Assembly: GCA_943704525.1 (NCBI GenBank)
Contig: CALSCQ010002722.1
Location: forward strand, 1 to 22,499
From: Pigoraptor vietnamica
Taxonomy: Eukaryota > Opisthokonta > Filasterea
Reading direction: 5' to 3'
Length of the DNA: 22,499 nt
In this document: piece after piece, positions 1 through 14,899 of the stretch
Layout: each line of letters opens with the position of its first letter
How positions within the stretch are numbered: position 1 is the first letter of the stretch
The notes under the pieces: model-generated
The model's input: only the letters and a program-made list of their open reading frames with translations
Databases searched by the model: none
Told to the model about the DNA's origin: nothing
Translations under genes and position numbers: made by a program

Positions 1-15
1 GGTCACTCGAAAACG

Positions 16-75
16 AAAAAAAAAAAAAAAAGTGTCGCACCGGCTGTGAGAACGCGAGTTTTTTTTTTTTTTTTT
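16..75. repeat. A16 and T17 homopolymer runs, inverted
   Basis: An uninterrupted run of 16 A (16-31) is followed 27 bases later by 17 T (59-75). Together they could fold into an A/T stem around a GC-rich loop. Homopolymers of this length are also common sites of assembly error, so exact lengths should not be trusted. Confidence 0.8.
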
Positions 76-217
76 GAAATAACCCGCGCGCTATCCACGA
101 CGACATGACGTCCGATCTTCAAATGACGAATGTGTTACCACCCAAAATATTTATAAAATTTTTTGGTACATTGTTCATACTCACGCCACATTTGGAAATG
201 CCCGCAAACATCCGCAG

Positions 218-224
218 CCAATCA
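218..224 (+). promoter_or_regulatory. CCAAT box upstream of copy A
   Basis: The heptamer CCAATCA lies about 380 bp upstream of the copy A start codon. The same heptamer is found at 5561-5567 upstream of copy B, and both copies have the decamer AATGCCCGCA nearby (from about 198 and about 5624). The rest of the two upstream regions looks unrelated, so the shared pieces could be retained promoter elements. CCAAT boxes are known NF-Y sites in eukaryotes; function here is inferred. Confidence 0.35.
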
Positions 225-602
225 AACGGCTCCTCACCCACGGGGTGACTGAGACGACGACAAAAAGAGGCCATAAACCACCGCACTCTGAATTCACATT
301 GCCGGTCAGTTTAATTGCCCGGCCACAGTCATGTGTGGTGCGAAAACAGCAGTTAGGCGTAGTGCTCACGAAACACGGCAGCCGCCTCGTGTTGCCTGAC
401 ATCGTACACTGACTGGCGCCGTGAGCCCTTCGGCAACCCTCGCTTCTCAATGACTAATGGTGTCAACTCAGTCCGTTCCGCGATGACGCACCGACAGTTG
501 ATATGGGACCGACTCACGGCCGACTCGGCGGAGACGTACGTCCGGACGTAAGCTAGTGCGGGCGTCAGCATCGGCGTCAGCGGCCGGTTTGACAAGCACG
601 CG

Positions 603-3600
603 ATGCCAAGCCACACGACTATGACGGTACCGGGTGCCGTCGACGACCCTCTGGACGCCGAAGACAGCGTCACATTTCGGGATGCCGACAGCTCTGCGAT
701 TGAGACAATCACTGTCGATGACGATCATGACTCTGAATCGCCTCAGCAAACGGCGCAAATCGGGCGCGCTATGGCGACTGCGGCTGCAGATGCAGAGCAC
801 GGCGTGACCGATAACGAGCGGCCGCCTCCATCGACGGCGGCGACGCACTCGGCGTGGACGGCATTCGACGCGGCGGCTGACGCTTCGGTCGCCGACACTG
901 CTGTTGCAGCGGGTCCATCTGCGCGTACGAAAGACCGCGCGTCGCACGGGGACACTGGACGCTCAGCTGGCATGCGCGCTCGGCGGAAGCACGATAGTGA
1001 AAGCGAGGAGGTCATCGACATTGCTTCTGTGCCCTCTATGGCGCCGGCGCCGGCGAGTGGACCACCGAAGAGTTACACGCGCAGCGACGACGGTACCTTC
1101 GAACTTAACGTCGGCTCGCACGTGGCGGGCATTTTTGCCGTTGCGAATAAGCTTCGGCAGACGAGCGCACTCCGCAAGACATACCTCGCGCCGTTCCTTC
1201 TCGTGCTGTGCATTCTGCCGCTCCACCCACATCGCCGCAATCGCGTCGCGCGATATGCGGCAAAGGCGCTCTTCGGTGCGCAGGTGGTTATGACGCTCGT
1301 GCTGTTAGTCGGCTACGCCGTGCTCATGGCTGTCCAGTTTTTCCGGCTCGGCATCCACAACAGCGACGCAAACAACGCGAACGTTTGCGTGTTCGGCGCG
1401 GTCCTGTCGGGCACGGCCGCCATAATGTACGCGCGCGCTCTCTTCTCCAGGACGACGACGTATGGCTTCGACCGCATCTGCGCTGTCGCGACCAACGGCT
1501 CGAAGCTGATCGTCAACGACGTGCAGAAGCACCCTGCGACGCATTGTGTTTTGGGGTGTGCTGCACACGTGCGTCATCTTGACCGCGTTTCTGACCCTCG
1601 GATTGACGGAATCGGCTAATGGAACCGGGTCGCGGTCGTCGCGAGCGATCGCGGCGATGTCAGGAGCCGTTTCCCCTGTTCTCCCAAGAGGAATCATCCC
1701 GAAAACGTCGGCCGGCGACGTCCCGTCGGCTGGACAAACGGCGGGCAACGCAACCGCCAGCGTGGGCGCCGCTGCTGCTGTCGGAGGCACCTACGCCGAC
1801 TTCTACAGGGACTTTGTGTTCTGCAAGCTGACGAACGACGGAATTATCAACGCCGCCGTCGTCGCGTTCGTTCTCCTCCTCTCGAGCGCGCACATCGTCG
1901 TTGGTACAGATCTCCTCATGCTCAGCTTTTACGCGGCGCGGACGATGAACGACAAGGTCGTCAGGGGCGTTCGCGAAATTGGAATTCAGGCGATGCTGGA
2001 GACAGCGGCGGACAAGAAGGCGGAACTTTTAGTGCGCGTGGAGATTGCGATAGGCTACGCGAACCTTCAGCTGGCGGCGCAAGGGCGGTCCTTCAAACCG
2101 CTGCGCGTGACGACGGCGACCATGATCGTGCTTCTTCTCGCAATGACGATCGCGTGCGTGTGCGGCCTCAGTACGGAGAGTGGGCTGCGGTGGCAGTGGT
2201 GCGTCATGTATTCGGTCACTCTGCTCGGGTTTGCGCAGCTGCCCATCATCATCGCAAACTATGAATTCGAGCTCGCCGAGTCTGTGGAAGTGCTCAAGGA
2301 GACGATCGACGCCGCGATGCGGGCTGTGAAGGAGCTCCGCGCCGACAAGAGCGTCACTGCCGCGACGGCGACGGATTCTCGACTGGCCTCCCACCGCTCG
2401 GAAACTGTTCTGGCGGGCAGCCGCCGTCGGGCGAGTGGCAACCGCGGCTCTTCGAACACCCTGCGGTCTGGTTCGGTTTCGCTGTCCGTGCGCAGTGGCA
2501 CGCAGGCGTCGCTGCGGTCACACGTCATCGAGGAAGTGGCTGCGACGGACGACGATTGCGTGGACGCGCGCAGTCCCGTGACATTGCGCGCGGCGGCTGG
2601 AATTCCCCGCTTACAGGAACTCGATGAAGAGGCTGGGCACCAATCGGCAACGGCAAATGGCACTATGGCTGCGGACGCAGAGGCCGAGGATGCCGGTACC
2701 AACACGATTGAAATGGGCGATGAGGACGCCGTCGCGCCCGTGCCGGGAGCGCTTGCGGACGTGTCGGATCTAGAGGTTGGTCACGACGCAGCGCAGCCGG
2801 GCGTCTTTCATGGCGACATGCCGGCCCTTGGTTTCGACTCCGAAGCGCTGCCATCGTGGCTGGAGAATCGCCGGGAGGGTGTCGCCGATCCCACGATTTT
2901 GGCGAACGTCGCCGACGTTATCGGCAACAACACGAGCAACCTTCATTTGGACGGCAGCGTTGTGCGCATTGATCGCGCATGGAGTGCGGCGAGCGTAACG
3001 TCCGATCGCGTCCACGCCGCCAGCATGCAGACAAAGCGGCGGAACACGACAACAGCGAGGCCGTCGATGATCGCGTACTCGCACGCAATGGCCGATAGCA
3101 GCGGTGCCATGTGGGCGCGGCAGGGCGGCTTTCAGGCGGCGAGCGGGAAGCGTTGGCGACTCCAAAAAGACTACCGGCCGGCCACCCTGAGCGAGACGTT
3201 TGTTGAACTCGCGACGACGTACGGAAAGGCAATTCAGGCGGGCGTCGTTCTCATCGTTTACGCTCAGATATTCTCGACATTTCCCGTTCGCCAGAGGTTC
3301 CCGTTGGTGTGGGCACCGGTGCCTGTGGTGGAGGAGTGCCGCTCGGCGTGGTCGACGTACCTTTGGCGGCTCATGTTCGTGATTGACTGCCACGCGATCA
3401 TCCTCTGCATGTCGTACGTGTGCTTTCCCCTCGTGCTATCGGTTATGGCGAGGCGCGGGGCCGTGTTCCTGTCGGTGAATGCGGTGTTCGTGACCATTCT
3501 GTACGTGACTGGCCAGTGGTCGGACTTCGCGCTGGTGCCGGCGTACGTGTCGCCGATCCTCCAAACCTTCGACGTTTTGAGGATAGCCGCACGAAACCCA

Positions 3601-4682
3601 ATGCTCACGCAATTCGAGGAGTCGACGCGAACGGCGCGGCTCTTCACTATCCGTGCGGCGATTGCTGTTGCCGGTCTCGCCCTATACGCGCGCTTGATCG
3701 TGCGAAATGCCGTCACGATGGACTTCATCCCTCTGCTCGCATTTCGCGTGATCGCGCACACGCTCGTGTCGATCGTGCTCTCCCTGATGCTCCGTCGGGG
3801 AGTGGCGATGATGACGTCACTTTCGGCCGCGCACGGAACCGTCCTGTGGCTCTGGGTCAGCCTCTCAGTCTCGGTGAGTGCAGAATTGGGACAGCGATTG
3901 TTTGCGCAAACCTTGGCCCGTGTCTTGACAAAGTCTGTCCGATGCCCGATTTGAGGGCACGTGCCCTTTTATTATTAATATTGATTTCTAGTCACCGACA
4001 GTACTAACCCTCAATTGATGATTGGACGGCTGATAATGTTTCGGTCGCGCGCGCTTTGGGAAGCGTTCCTCATGAACGGGCTCACCGGTTTGCTCGAGAT
4101 CGCAATTCGCCGGAGCTACTTTGCGAGGAACAAGGTCACTCAGCGCCTCGTGCGCGTGTACGGCGCGTGTCTGCAGCGGTTTGGTCTGCGGCGCCCCGTC
4201 GAGCTCTCAACTGACAGAACCCTCGCGCTGTATGCCGGCCACATTGCGGTCGAAACAATCGTCGAAGTCCTCGCCGCCGTATCTGCGCTTGTGCTTGTCA
4301 GGTAAGCTGACACTCGGGCAGCTCTACTGGCCCTGCGATCACACGACAGTCAGTCACATACTTTGAACTGTGGACTGACATGACAGTGTGGAAACGCAGG
4401 ACCTTCCGGCGGCATGCGAGCTGCTATGGAACGATTTTCGACGCCAGCAATAACAGCAGCGACGGCGTGCAGATCGTGAACGTCGTCGTCATGCTTTCGG
4501 TCAGTTTCGCAGTGGACATGTACTGCACCGTGTGGGAGCAGCGCCAGCGCGTCGACGTCACGTCCCTTCTCCGCGCCATCCCCGTCGTTCCCTTCTTCAT
4601 CTACATGGCAGCGTGCGCGGCGTTTGTCGTCCATTTGACCTACTGGGCGCTGGTCCAGGGGTGCAATGTGTGCGACGCATGA
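603..4682 (+). pseudogene. Polytopic membrane protein copy A, with frameshift and lost splice acceptor
   Basis: Collinear tandem paralogue of the gene at 6036-10139. I do not recognise the family. Coding pieces are 603 to about 1530, about 1531 to 3873 in another frame, 4018-4301 and 4400-4682. The start is matched to B by a shared LPGAVD/VPGAVD segment near both N-termini. The N-terminal ~180 residues are hydrophilic, then the hydrophobic segments follow B closely, including the loop with two N-glycosylation sequons (NGT, NAT) after the third. Relative to B it lacks 14 nt between GTGCAGAAG and CTGCGACGC, so the first frame ends at a stop at 1617-1619. Its first intron (donor GTGAGT at 3874) lacks the CAG that B has at the acceptor. 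The second intron (GTAAGC at 4302, CAG at 4397-4399) is normal. The ~2.3 kb after the shift has no stop, so decay is recent, or the lesions are sequencing errors. Confidence 0.7.
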
Positions 4683-6035
4683 ATACAGAAACCCTTTAAT
4701 ATGCAAACTGAATATTTCGGCGACGCCAAGCTGATAAGAGGTCCTGAACTACCACTGATTACTGGGAGAACAGTTTCATTTGTTAAGTATGAGAAATGCC
4801 ACGGCAAAGATGCAAACGCCGGCATCGAACTGTTCAGTAGTAACGATAATGCCGAATGCCTGTCGAGTGAGGCGGTTCGCACTGCCGACCAAAGTGGAGC
4901 ACTCCCGGCAACCCCGCGCCTGAACTGCCGGCGAGGAATCGTCTTCAGTGGCGTTCACACAGTGCCGCGTCACCGGGCGGGACTGATCATCAGCCATCTC
5001 TGCCTGAAGCCGGAGTCAAAACAGTTACTGTTCCGTTCGCCATCACTGGCTCGTTCGCTGCTCCAGTCGCAGCCCGAACGGTCAATGACGCCACATGCCG
5101 GCTTCACCGCTGGACCCATAGCAACATAAACTCGGATACATCCGCCGCAGTCTCGGTTTCAGTTTTTCGGCGCGCCGGCTCCCCTTCGAAGCGGTTCCCT
5201 TTCCCCCACCCTTGGGTTCGAGAGTTGCCTGTTGAGTAGACATGTATTTCTAGTGGCTGTCGTTCTTTCGTGGTCAGTATCTGCCCGTCGGCGGCTGGCC
5301 ATTCAGTGGCGGCGCCAGCCCTCTATCACTCCGGCACGCTGTACTCAAATTAGCCGTGCGGGGTGCAGTCACCGGACTCCGGGGGTGGTTTAAACTTACC
5401 TTGCGGTAATGACGTGTGCGGGTGTTTGCATAGCTCGGGAGAAACAAGTAAATTTTAGAGTTAAAAAAACGTTCCAGCATTAAAATTTCCATCGAATTGT
5501 GTATGGGATTGATTTTAATTTTCGTTAATTTTACTGCCATGAGACAACAAACACGCGCAACCAATCAGAGCGTACCATGTGACCCATTGCGGAGTCCAAA
5601 ACATTTGAAAAAGGCGTCGAAAAATGCCCGCAAATTTGCGCTTGTTTCACTGAATTCCGGCCGGTTTGGCGTTGCCCCGTGAACAACGTGGGGTGCGCAG
5701 AGTTGTCGAGGGAAACACCGCGCCGCCTGATGAACCGAACCCGCCGGGAGTTGAAGTGCATGCCGCGGATGTACCTGTGGGAATCTTGTCGCTCGCCACC
5801 GCTCTGACTCACGCCGGCGAACCGTCGAACGCTCGGCGTCGTCTGCCGTCCGACGGGGCCGCGCGGCCGGCCGTGCAGCCGAGTGCATTCCTCAGCGGCT
5901 GCGCATCCTATCGCAGCAGTCCGAGCCCTGAGTGGTACACTGATTGAACTCACTGAGAAGGCGGCGCGGACGGCGGGATCTGATTGGGCACGAATCACTG
6001 GCACGCCGTGCCGTGGCCACCTAGGCGCCGGCATT
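4683..6035. other. Intergenic region between copies A and B
   Basis: About 1.35 kb with no gene I can support. An open frame at 4701-5129 has no hydrophobic segments, no motif and no counterpart after copy B. An AT-rich stretch at about 5450-5560 interrupts GC-rich DNA and is followed by a CCAAT box (5561-5567). The last 150 bp are open in the frame of copy B but start with GTG rather than ATG and have no counterpart in copy A, so they are taken as 5' UTR. Confidence 0.6.
5561..5567 (+). promoter_or_regulatory. CCAAT box upstream of copy B
   Basis: CCAATCA about 470 bp upstream of the copy B ATG, just downstream of an AT-rich stretch. It matches the heptamer upstream of copy A. The call is by motif and shared position only. 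Confidence 0.35.
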
Positions 6036-9000
6036 ATGTCGCCGGCCACGGATGAACAGCCTACTTTGCCGGGCGCTGTGGACTGCGATGGGGCGGTTGG
6101 CGATCGCGCGAACGAAAGTCCCCCCTTGATGCGCCGCACGCCCGAGACAACTGTATTAATGCCGGAGGACAAGGACTCGGATTCGCCACCGCCATCGTGG
6201 CGTTTTCACGCGCCGCACACTGCTGCTCTTGTTAATGGGACGCTCCACGACGAGGGCCCCCGTCCGGCCGTGCTCGGGACGACAGCGGCCACGACTTCGT
6301 GGACAACCGAGGACACATTGCCGCAAAATTCGCCTTCGAGCTTCCGGCGCGCTATTGCGGCCGCCGGCACCGCGGCACTGCCAGTGGGCCCCTGTGAGCC
6401 ATGTCAACCGCCTCCACCTTCGACTAACGGCCTCGCGACGAGCGATGCGAAGGCGAGCGCATCCCTCGCGCTGGCAATGGCTGACGTCGGTTCGACCCCT
6501 AACGATTCGGACGGGTCGAACCCCACCACTACTCACGACTTGGAAAGAGAGGCTGCGAATGGGCAGTCCGAGCAGGCCACCATCTACATTGCAGCGCTCA
6601 AGGCGTCGATAGAGGACTCCGCTGGCCGCGGTGCCGGGACCGCTATAGACGTTGACGCTGTGTTCCATAACTCCCTCTTCGGCGACACCGTGCGCATGGC
6701 AAACTTCTTCGAGAACACGGACAGGCTTCGGCAGACGAGCGCACTCCGAAAGACATACCTCGCGCCGTTCCTTCTCGTGCTGGGCATTGTGCCGCTCCAC
6801 CCGCGTCGCAGCAACCGCGTCACACGATGTGCTACTCTAGCCCTCTTCGGCGCACAGGTGGTTATGACGCTCGTTCTGTTAGTCGGCTACGCCGTGCTCA
6901 TGGCTGTCCAGTTTTTCCGGCTCGGCATCCACGAAAGCGACGCAAACAACGCGAATGTTTGCGTGTTCGGCGCGGTCCTGTCGGGCATGGCCGCCATAAT
7001 GTACTCGCGCGCTCTCTTTTCCAGGACGACGACGTATGGCTTCGACCGCATCTGCCGTTCGGCGCCACACGGCATGCAACGTCTCGGCGACGAAGTGAAG
7101 AAGATTCGCGCGCCGTACGCACTCCGACGGATTGCGTTCTGGTCGTTCGTCAACACGTGCGCCATTCTCACCGCGTTTCTCACCCTCGGGCTCACAGAAG
7201 CGACCGCCGGTAACTCGAGATCGGTGCGCGACTTGACGGCGACTTTTAACGCACAGCAGTTGGCAAGCGGTGTGCCCGATGTCGCAGCGTTCGGCCAGTT
7301 CAATGGCGCCACGAGTAGCGGCAACGCGAGTGGCCCGACGCCCGCGCCGAGCGCGACTCCGACACAGCCCATCGGCGCGTCCCTGAGCTATGCTGCTTTC
7401 TACAGGGACTTTGTGTTCTGTAAGCTCACGGACGACGGGATTGTCAACGCCGCCGTCGTCGCGTTCGTTCTCCTCCTCGCAAGCGCACACATCGTCGTCG
7501 GCACGGATCTCCTCATGCTCAACTATTACGCGGCGCGGACGATGAACGAACTGGTTGCTCGCAGTGTCGCCGACGTCGTCATTCAGTCGGTCTTGGAGAG
7601 ATCGGCGGACAGCCGGGAAACGCTGTTGGATCGCGTTTCGATAGCGCTGGAACACGGCGACAGGCTGCGTCAGACGTCAAACGGAAGCCTCATCCGCAAC
7701 CTGCGCGTGACGACGGCGATAATGATCGTGCTCCTTTTCGCGATGACGATCACGTGCGTGTGCGGCCTCAGTACGGAGAGTGGGCTGCGGTGGCAGTGGT
7801 GCGTCATGTATTCGGTCACTCTCCTCGGGTTTGCGCAGCTGCCCGTCATCATCGCCAACTACGAGTTCGACCTCGCCGAATCCGCCGAGTCGCTCAAGGA
7901 GACGATCGAGATAGGCAGACGCAGCCAGGTTGAGATGCAGAGGGCGAGCGGAGGCATCAACCTGTATCGGTCGGCGGTGTCGCTGCGTTCCCAAAACTCG
8001 CCGGCGGCCACTCGCGCCCGATCGTCCCGGAAAGTGAGCAGCGGAAGTCGAGGGTCCTTCAGCTCGCAGCGGTCCGGTTCGATCTCCCTGTCTGTGCGAA
8101 GCGGCACGCAGTCGTCCCTCCTCTCGAACATCTCAGAGTCGACGGCCGCGGACGAGGGCATCGTCGAATCGCGCAGTCCAATCCTCCCGCGCGCGCCAAT
8201 TCTGGAGCTGCCTGAGATCAACGACGGGGATCTGCAACTCGAGGAGATCGACGCCGGGCCTCCTTCGGCGATGGAAGACGCTGCGGCAGTCGAAGACACC
8301 GGCATGCAGGACGACGGCGAAGGGCTGGATGCGGGTTTCTCCATCGGCGGCGCCGGTGGACCAATTATCGAGTGGAGGCGAGATGAGGTCGCCGACCCCG
8401 ACGCGGTCGCTCGTGTTGCAAACGACCACGAGAGCAATGCGCGTCGTCCCGCCTTTCACAGCAGCGCCGCAAGCATCGCCCGCAAGGCAAGTTCAACGAG
8501 CGCGGCGAGTGCAACGTCCAATTTCAACATAGAGAATATTCCCGAAGCGAAGAGGCGGGACACGACGACCGCGCGGCCGTCGGAGATTGCGTTCGTCCAC
8601 GCGATGGGCGACTCGAACGGTACCATGTGGGGTCGCCAAGGCGGCTTGCAGACGCGAAGCGGGCCTTTCACGAGGGACGTGAAAAGAGACTACCGACCGG
8701 CCACCCTGCGCGAGACGTTCGTTCAGCTCGCGACGACGTACGGAAAGGCGATTCAGGCGGGCGTCGTTCTCATCGTCTACGCACAGATCTTCTCTACGTT
8801 CCCCGTGCAGGACCTCGTCCCACCCTCCCCAACAGGTGACAAGTGCCGTTCGGCGTGGACGACGTACCTCTGGCGACTCATGTTCGTCATCGACTGCCAC
8901 GCCATTGTCCTCGCCCTCGCGTACGTCTGCTTTCCCCTCTTGCTGTCGAACATGGCCAAGCGGGCGGCCGTCCTGGCGCTCCTGAACGCGGCACTCGTCA

Positions 9001-10139
9001 CCGTTCTGTACCAATGCCGCGAGTGGTCCGACTACGGCCTAACTTGCACGTTCATCGCTCCGATCGTGCAATTGTACGACACGTTGAAAACGGCCGCGCG
9101 AAATCCGACACTCTCTCAGTTCGAGGAATCAACGAGGACGACACGGCTTTTCACAATCCGCGCCGCAATCGCTGTCGCTGGCATGGCGATATACGCGCGT
9201 ATATGCGTGCGGACGGTCGTATCGCTCGCCTTCGTGCCCGTCCTCGCATTTCGGACCATCGCTCACACGCTCGTCTCGATCGTGTTGTCTCTCACCATTC
9301 GCCGAGGGGTGGCGATGATGCGGTCGCTGTCGACGCCGCACGCGGTTGTTCTCTGGTTCTGGGTCAGCCTTTCTGTGTCGGTGGGTGTCATGATGAGAAG
9401 TGGTGCAATCGGGCGGTCGTCCGTTGTTTTTTCACAGAAGGTAACACCCACCGTCAATTGCAGATGATCGGTCGTCTGATCATGTTTCGGTCGCGCTCGC
9501 TGTGGCAAGCGTTCGTCATGAACGGGCTCACCGGCTTGCTCGAGGTCGCCATTCGCCGGAGCTACTTTGCGAGGAGCAAGGTCACTCGCCGTCTTATGGG
9601 CATATACGGTGCGTGCCTGCAGCGGTTGGGTCTGCCGCGCCCGGCGGAAACGTCCCAGCGACGGACCCTCGCTTTGTATGCCGGTCACATTGCGGTCGAA
9701 ACCATCGTCGAAGTCCTCGCCGCCGTGTCTGCGCTTGCGCTTGTCAGGTGGGCCGACGCAGCTGCGTTGACACTGCGGCTGCGCGGACGTTAGAACTGTA
9801 CACCGCAGAGGTGCGGGGGTTGGCGAGTGTGTGCCGCAACTGACAATGATTTCGAACAGGACGTACCGAAGGCACTCAGAGTGCTACGGGACACTCTTCG
9901 ACGCCAGCAACAGCAGCAGCGACGGCGTGCAGATCGTGAACGTCGTCATCATGATAACGACCAGTTTCGCCGTGGACATGTACTGCACCGTGTGGGAGCA
10001 GCGCCAGCGCGTCGACGTCACATCCCTTCTTCGCGCGATCCCCGTCGTCCCTTTCTTTCTCTATATGGCAGCGTGCGCGGCGTTTGTCGTCCATTTGACC
10101 TACTGGGCGTTTGTCCAGGGGTGCAGCGTGTGCGAGTAG
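6036..10139 (+). CDS. Large polytopic membrane protein of unknown family, copy B (intact)
   Basis: Three exons: 6036-9380, 9464-9747 and 9860-10139, giving 1302 aa. Donors are GTGGGT (9381) and GTGGGC (9748); acceptors are TTGCAG and AACAG; phases join (0, then AG|G). The ATG at 6036 is preferred because the protein then begins like copy A. Residues 1-~235 are hydrophilic and low in complexity. Hydrophobic segments lie near 272-295, 308-329, 365-388, 468-495, 555-579, 585-610, 905-925, 941-972, 977-995, 1037-1058, 1066-1088, 1103-1124 (crossing the first splice), 1183-1210, 1235-1252 and 1270-1296. The ~75-residue loop after the third segment has an NAS sequon, suggesting it faces out. The ~290-residue loop after the sixth is Ser/Arg-rich then acidic and probably cytosolic. 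I recognise no channel, transporter or receptor signature. Transport or sensing is possible but unproven. Confidence 0.85.
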
Positions 10140-10311
10140 CTTGACACAACATGCGCGTGCGTTAGATGCGAATGCGTTTGCGTGGAGTGAAAGCGCGTGT
10201 GGTACTCCCTCGCAAACGCGGTCAGTCGAGACAGCCGATACACCTCACCAATCCACGCAAAGTTGTCCGCATCAACGTGACGTATACATTGCAGCACCAC
10301 CGACTGGTCCG
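10140..10311. other. 172-bp gap between convergent stop codons
   Basis: Copy B ends at 10139 on plus and the kelch gene ends at 10312 on minus. I see no AATAAA on either strand in the gap, so the two 3' UTRs probably overlap or use variant poly(A) signals. Confidence 0.6.
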
Positions 10312-14359
<4,048 letters not shown>

Positions 14360-14899
14360 TTTGTTGGCGCGCACACACACTGTCCGCGGTTTCTTCTTCA
14401 AATAGTGCGCTAGTACTACTCGGCATCTCTTGCCGTTTTGCTCTTCAGTCCGATCCGTTTGCACGTGGACTACGTTACTTTGTCCAGACTTGGTGACGTG
14501 ATGGACCTTGCACCAGTCGGTTTCTTCTCATTTTCGTTGTGGCTCATTTCGCTTTGCTTTTTTTCTTTCTACAGAAACGTCTTTGTGCGAAGCGTCTTAT
14601 GCCACGGGTCATTCATTGTCATTAGAGCACACGTAATAATGAAAGACCACACACGCGTAAACGCCACGTAACTCAAACACAACACAAAACGCACAATACA
14701 CACAAAAGCACTTACGATTTTTGCACACCTAACACGCCACGCAGCAATCGACTCGAGCAACAACTGCAGGAAGGGACAGACCCGCAACTCACAACGAACA
14801 AGCACGGAGCATGAGCTCAACACGCGCTGTCGTCGGAGTGCGTGCGTGCGTTCTACGTCCCCCCGCGTCGTGCACCGTCAGTCAACGCTCAAGTTCCAT
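14360..14899. other. Spacer between bZIP 3' end and kelch gene start
   Basis: 540 bp with no supported gene. It must hold the 3' UTR of the bZIP gene and the promoter and 5' UTR of the kelch gene, both on minus. The minus-strand frame at 14569-14823 has no recognisable feature. I see no clear TATA box. Confidence 0.6.

Larger units (their letters stand above)
1..602. other. Upstream region of membrane-protein copy A
   Basis: I see no convincing gene in this stretch. It opens with an A16 run (16-31) and a T17 run (59-75), then an AT-rich segment near 140-175, and becomes GC-rich towards the ATG at 603. The open frames on the minus strand here lack any recognisable protein feature. A CCAAT box lies at 218-224. 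The stretch presumably contains the promoter and 5' UTR of copy A. Confidence 0.6.

Noticed and set aside
3954-3967. 14-bp palindrome with CACGTG core in copy A intron 1
   Set aside because: A single E-box-like palindrome inside an intron of a damaged gene, absent from copy B; too little to support a regulatory call.
4701-5129. 142-codon open frame on plus between copies A and B
   Set aside because: No motif, no hydrophobic segment and no matching frame downstream of copy B; GC-rich DNA gives such frames by chance.
5205-5240. GGTTCGAGA resembling a tRNA T-loop
   Set aside because: The flanking bases do not pair as a T-stem, and no acceptor or anticodon arm can be placed.
5883-6035. N-terminal extension of copy B by 51 codons
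   Set aside because: It begins with GTG, not ATG, and has no counterpart in copy A, while the ATG at 6036 aligns with A's start.
6879-7655. Long minus-strand frame (258 codons) opposite copy B
   Set aside because: Arg/Val-rich shadow of a GC-rich coding strand; copy A has a similar broken shadow, and the plus strand carries the conserved protein.
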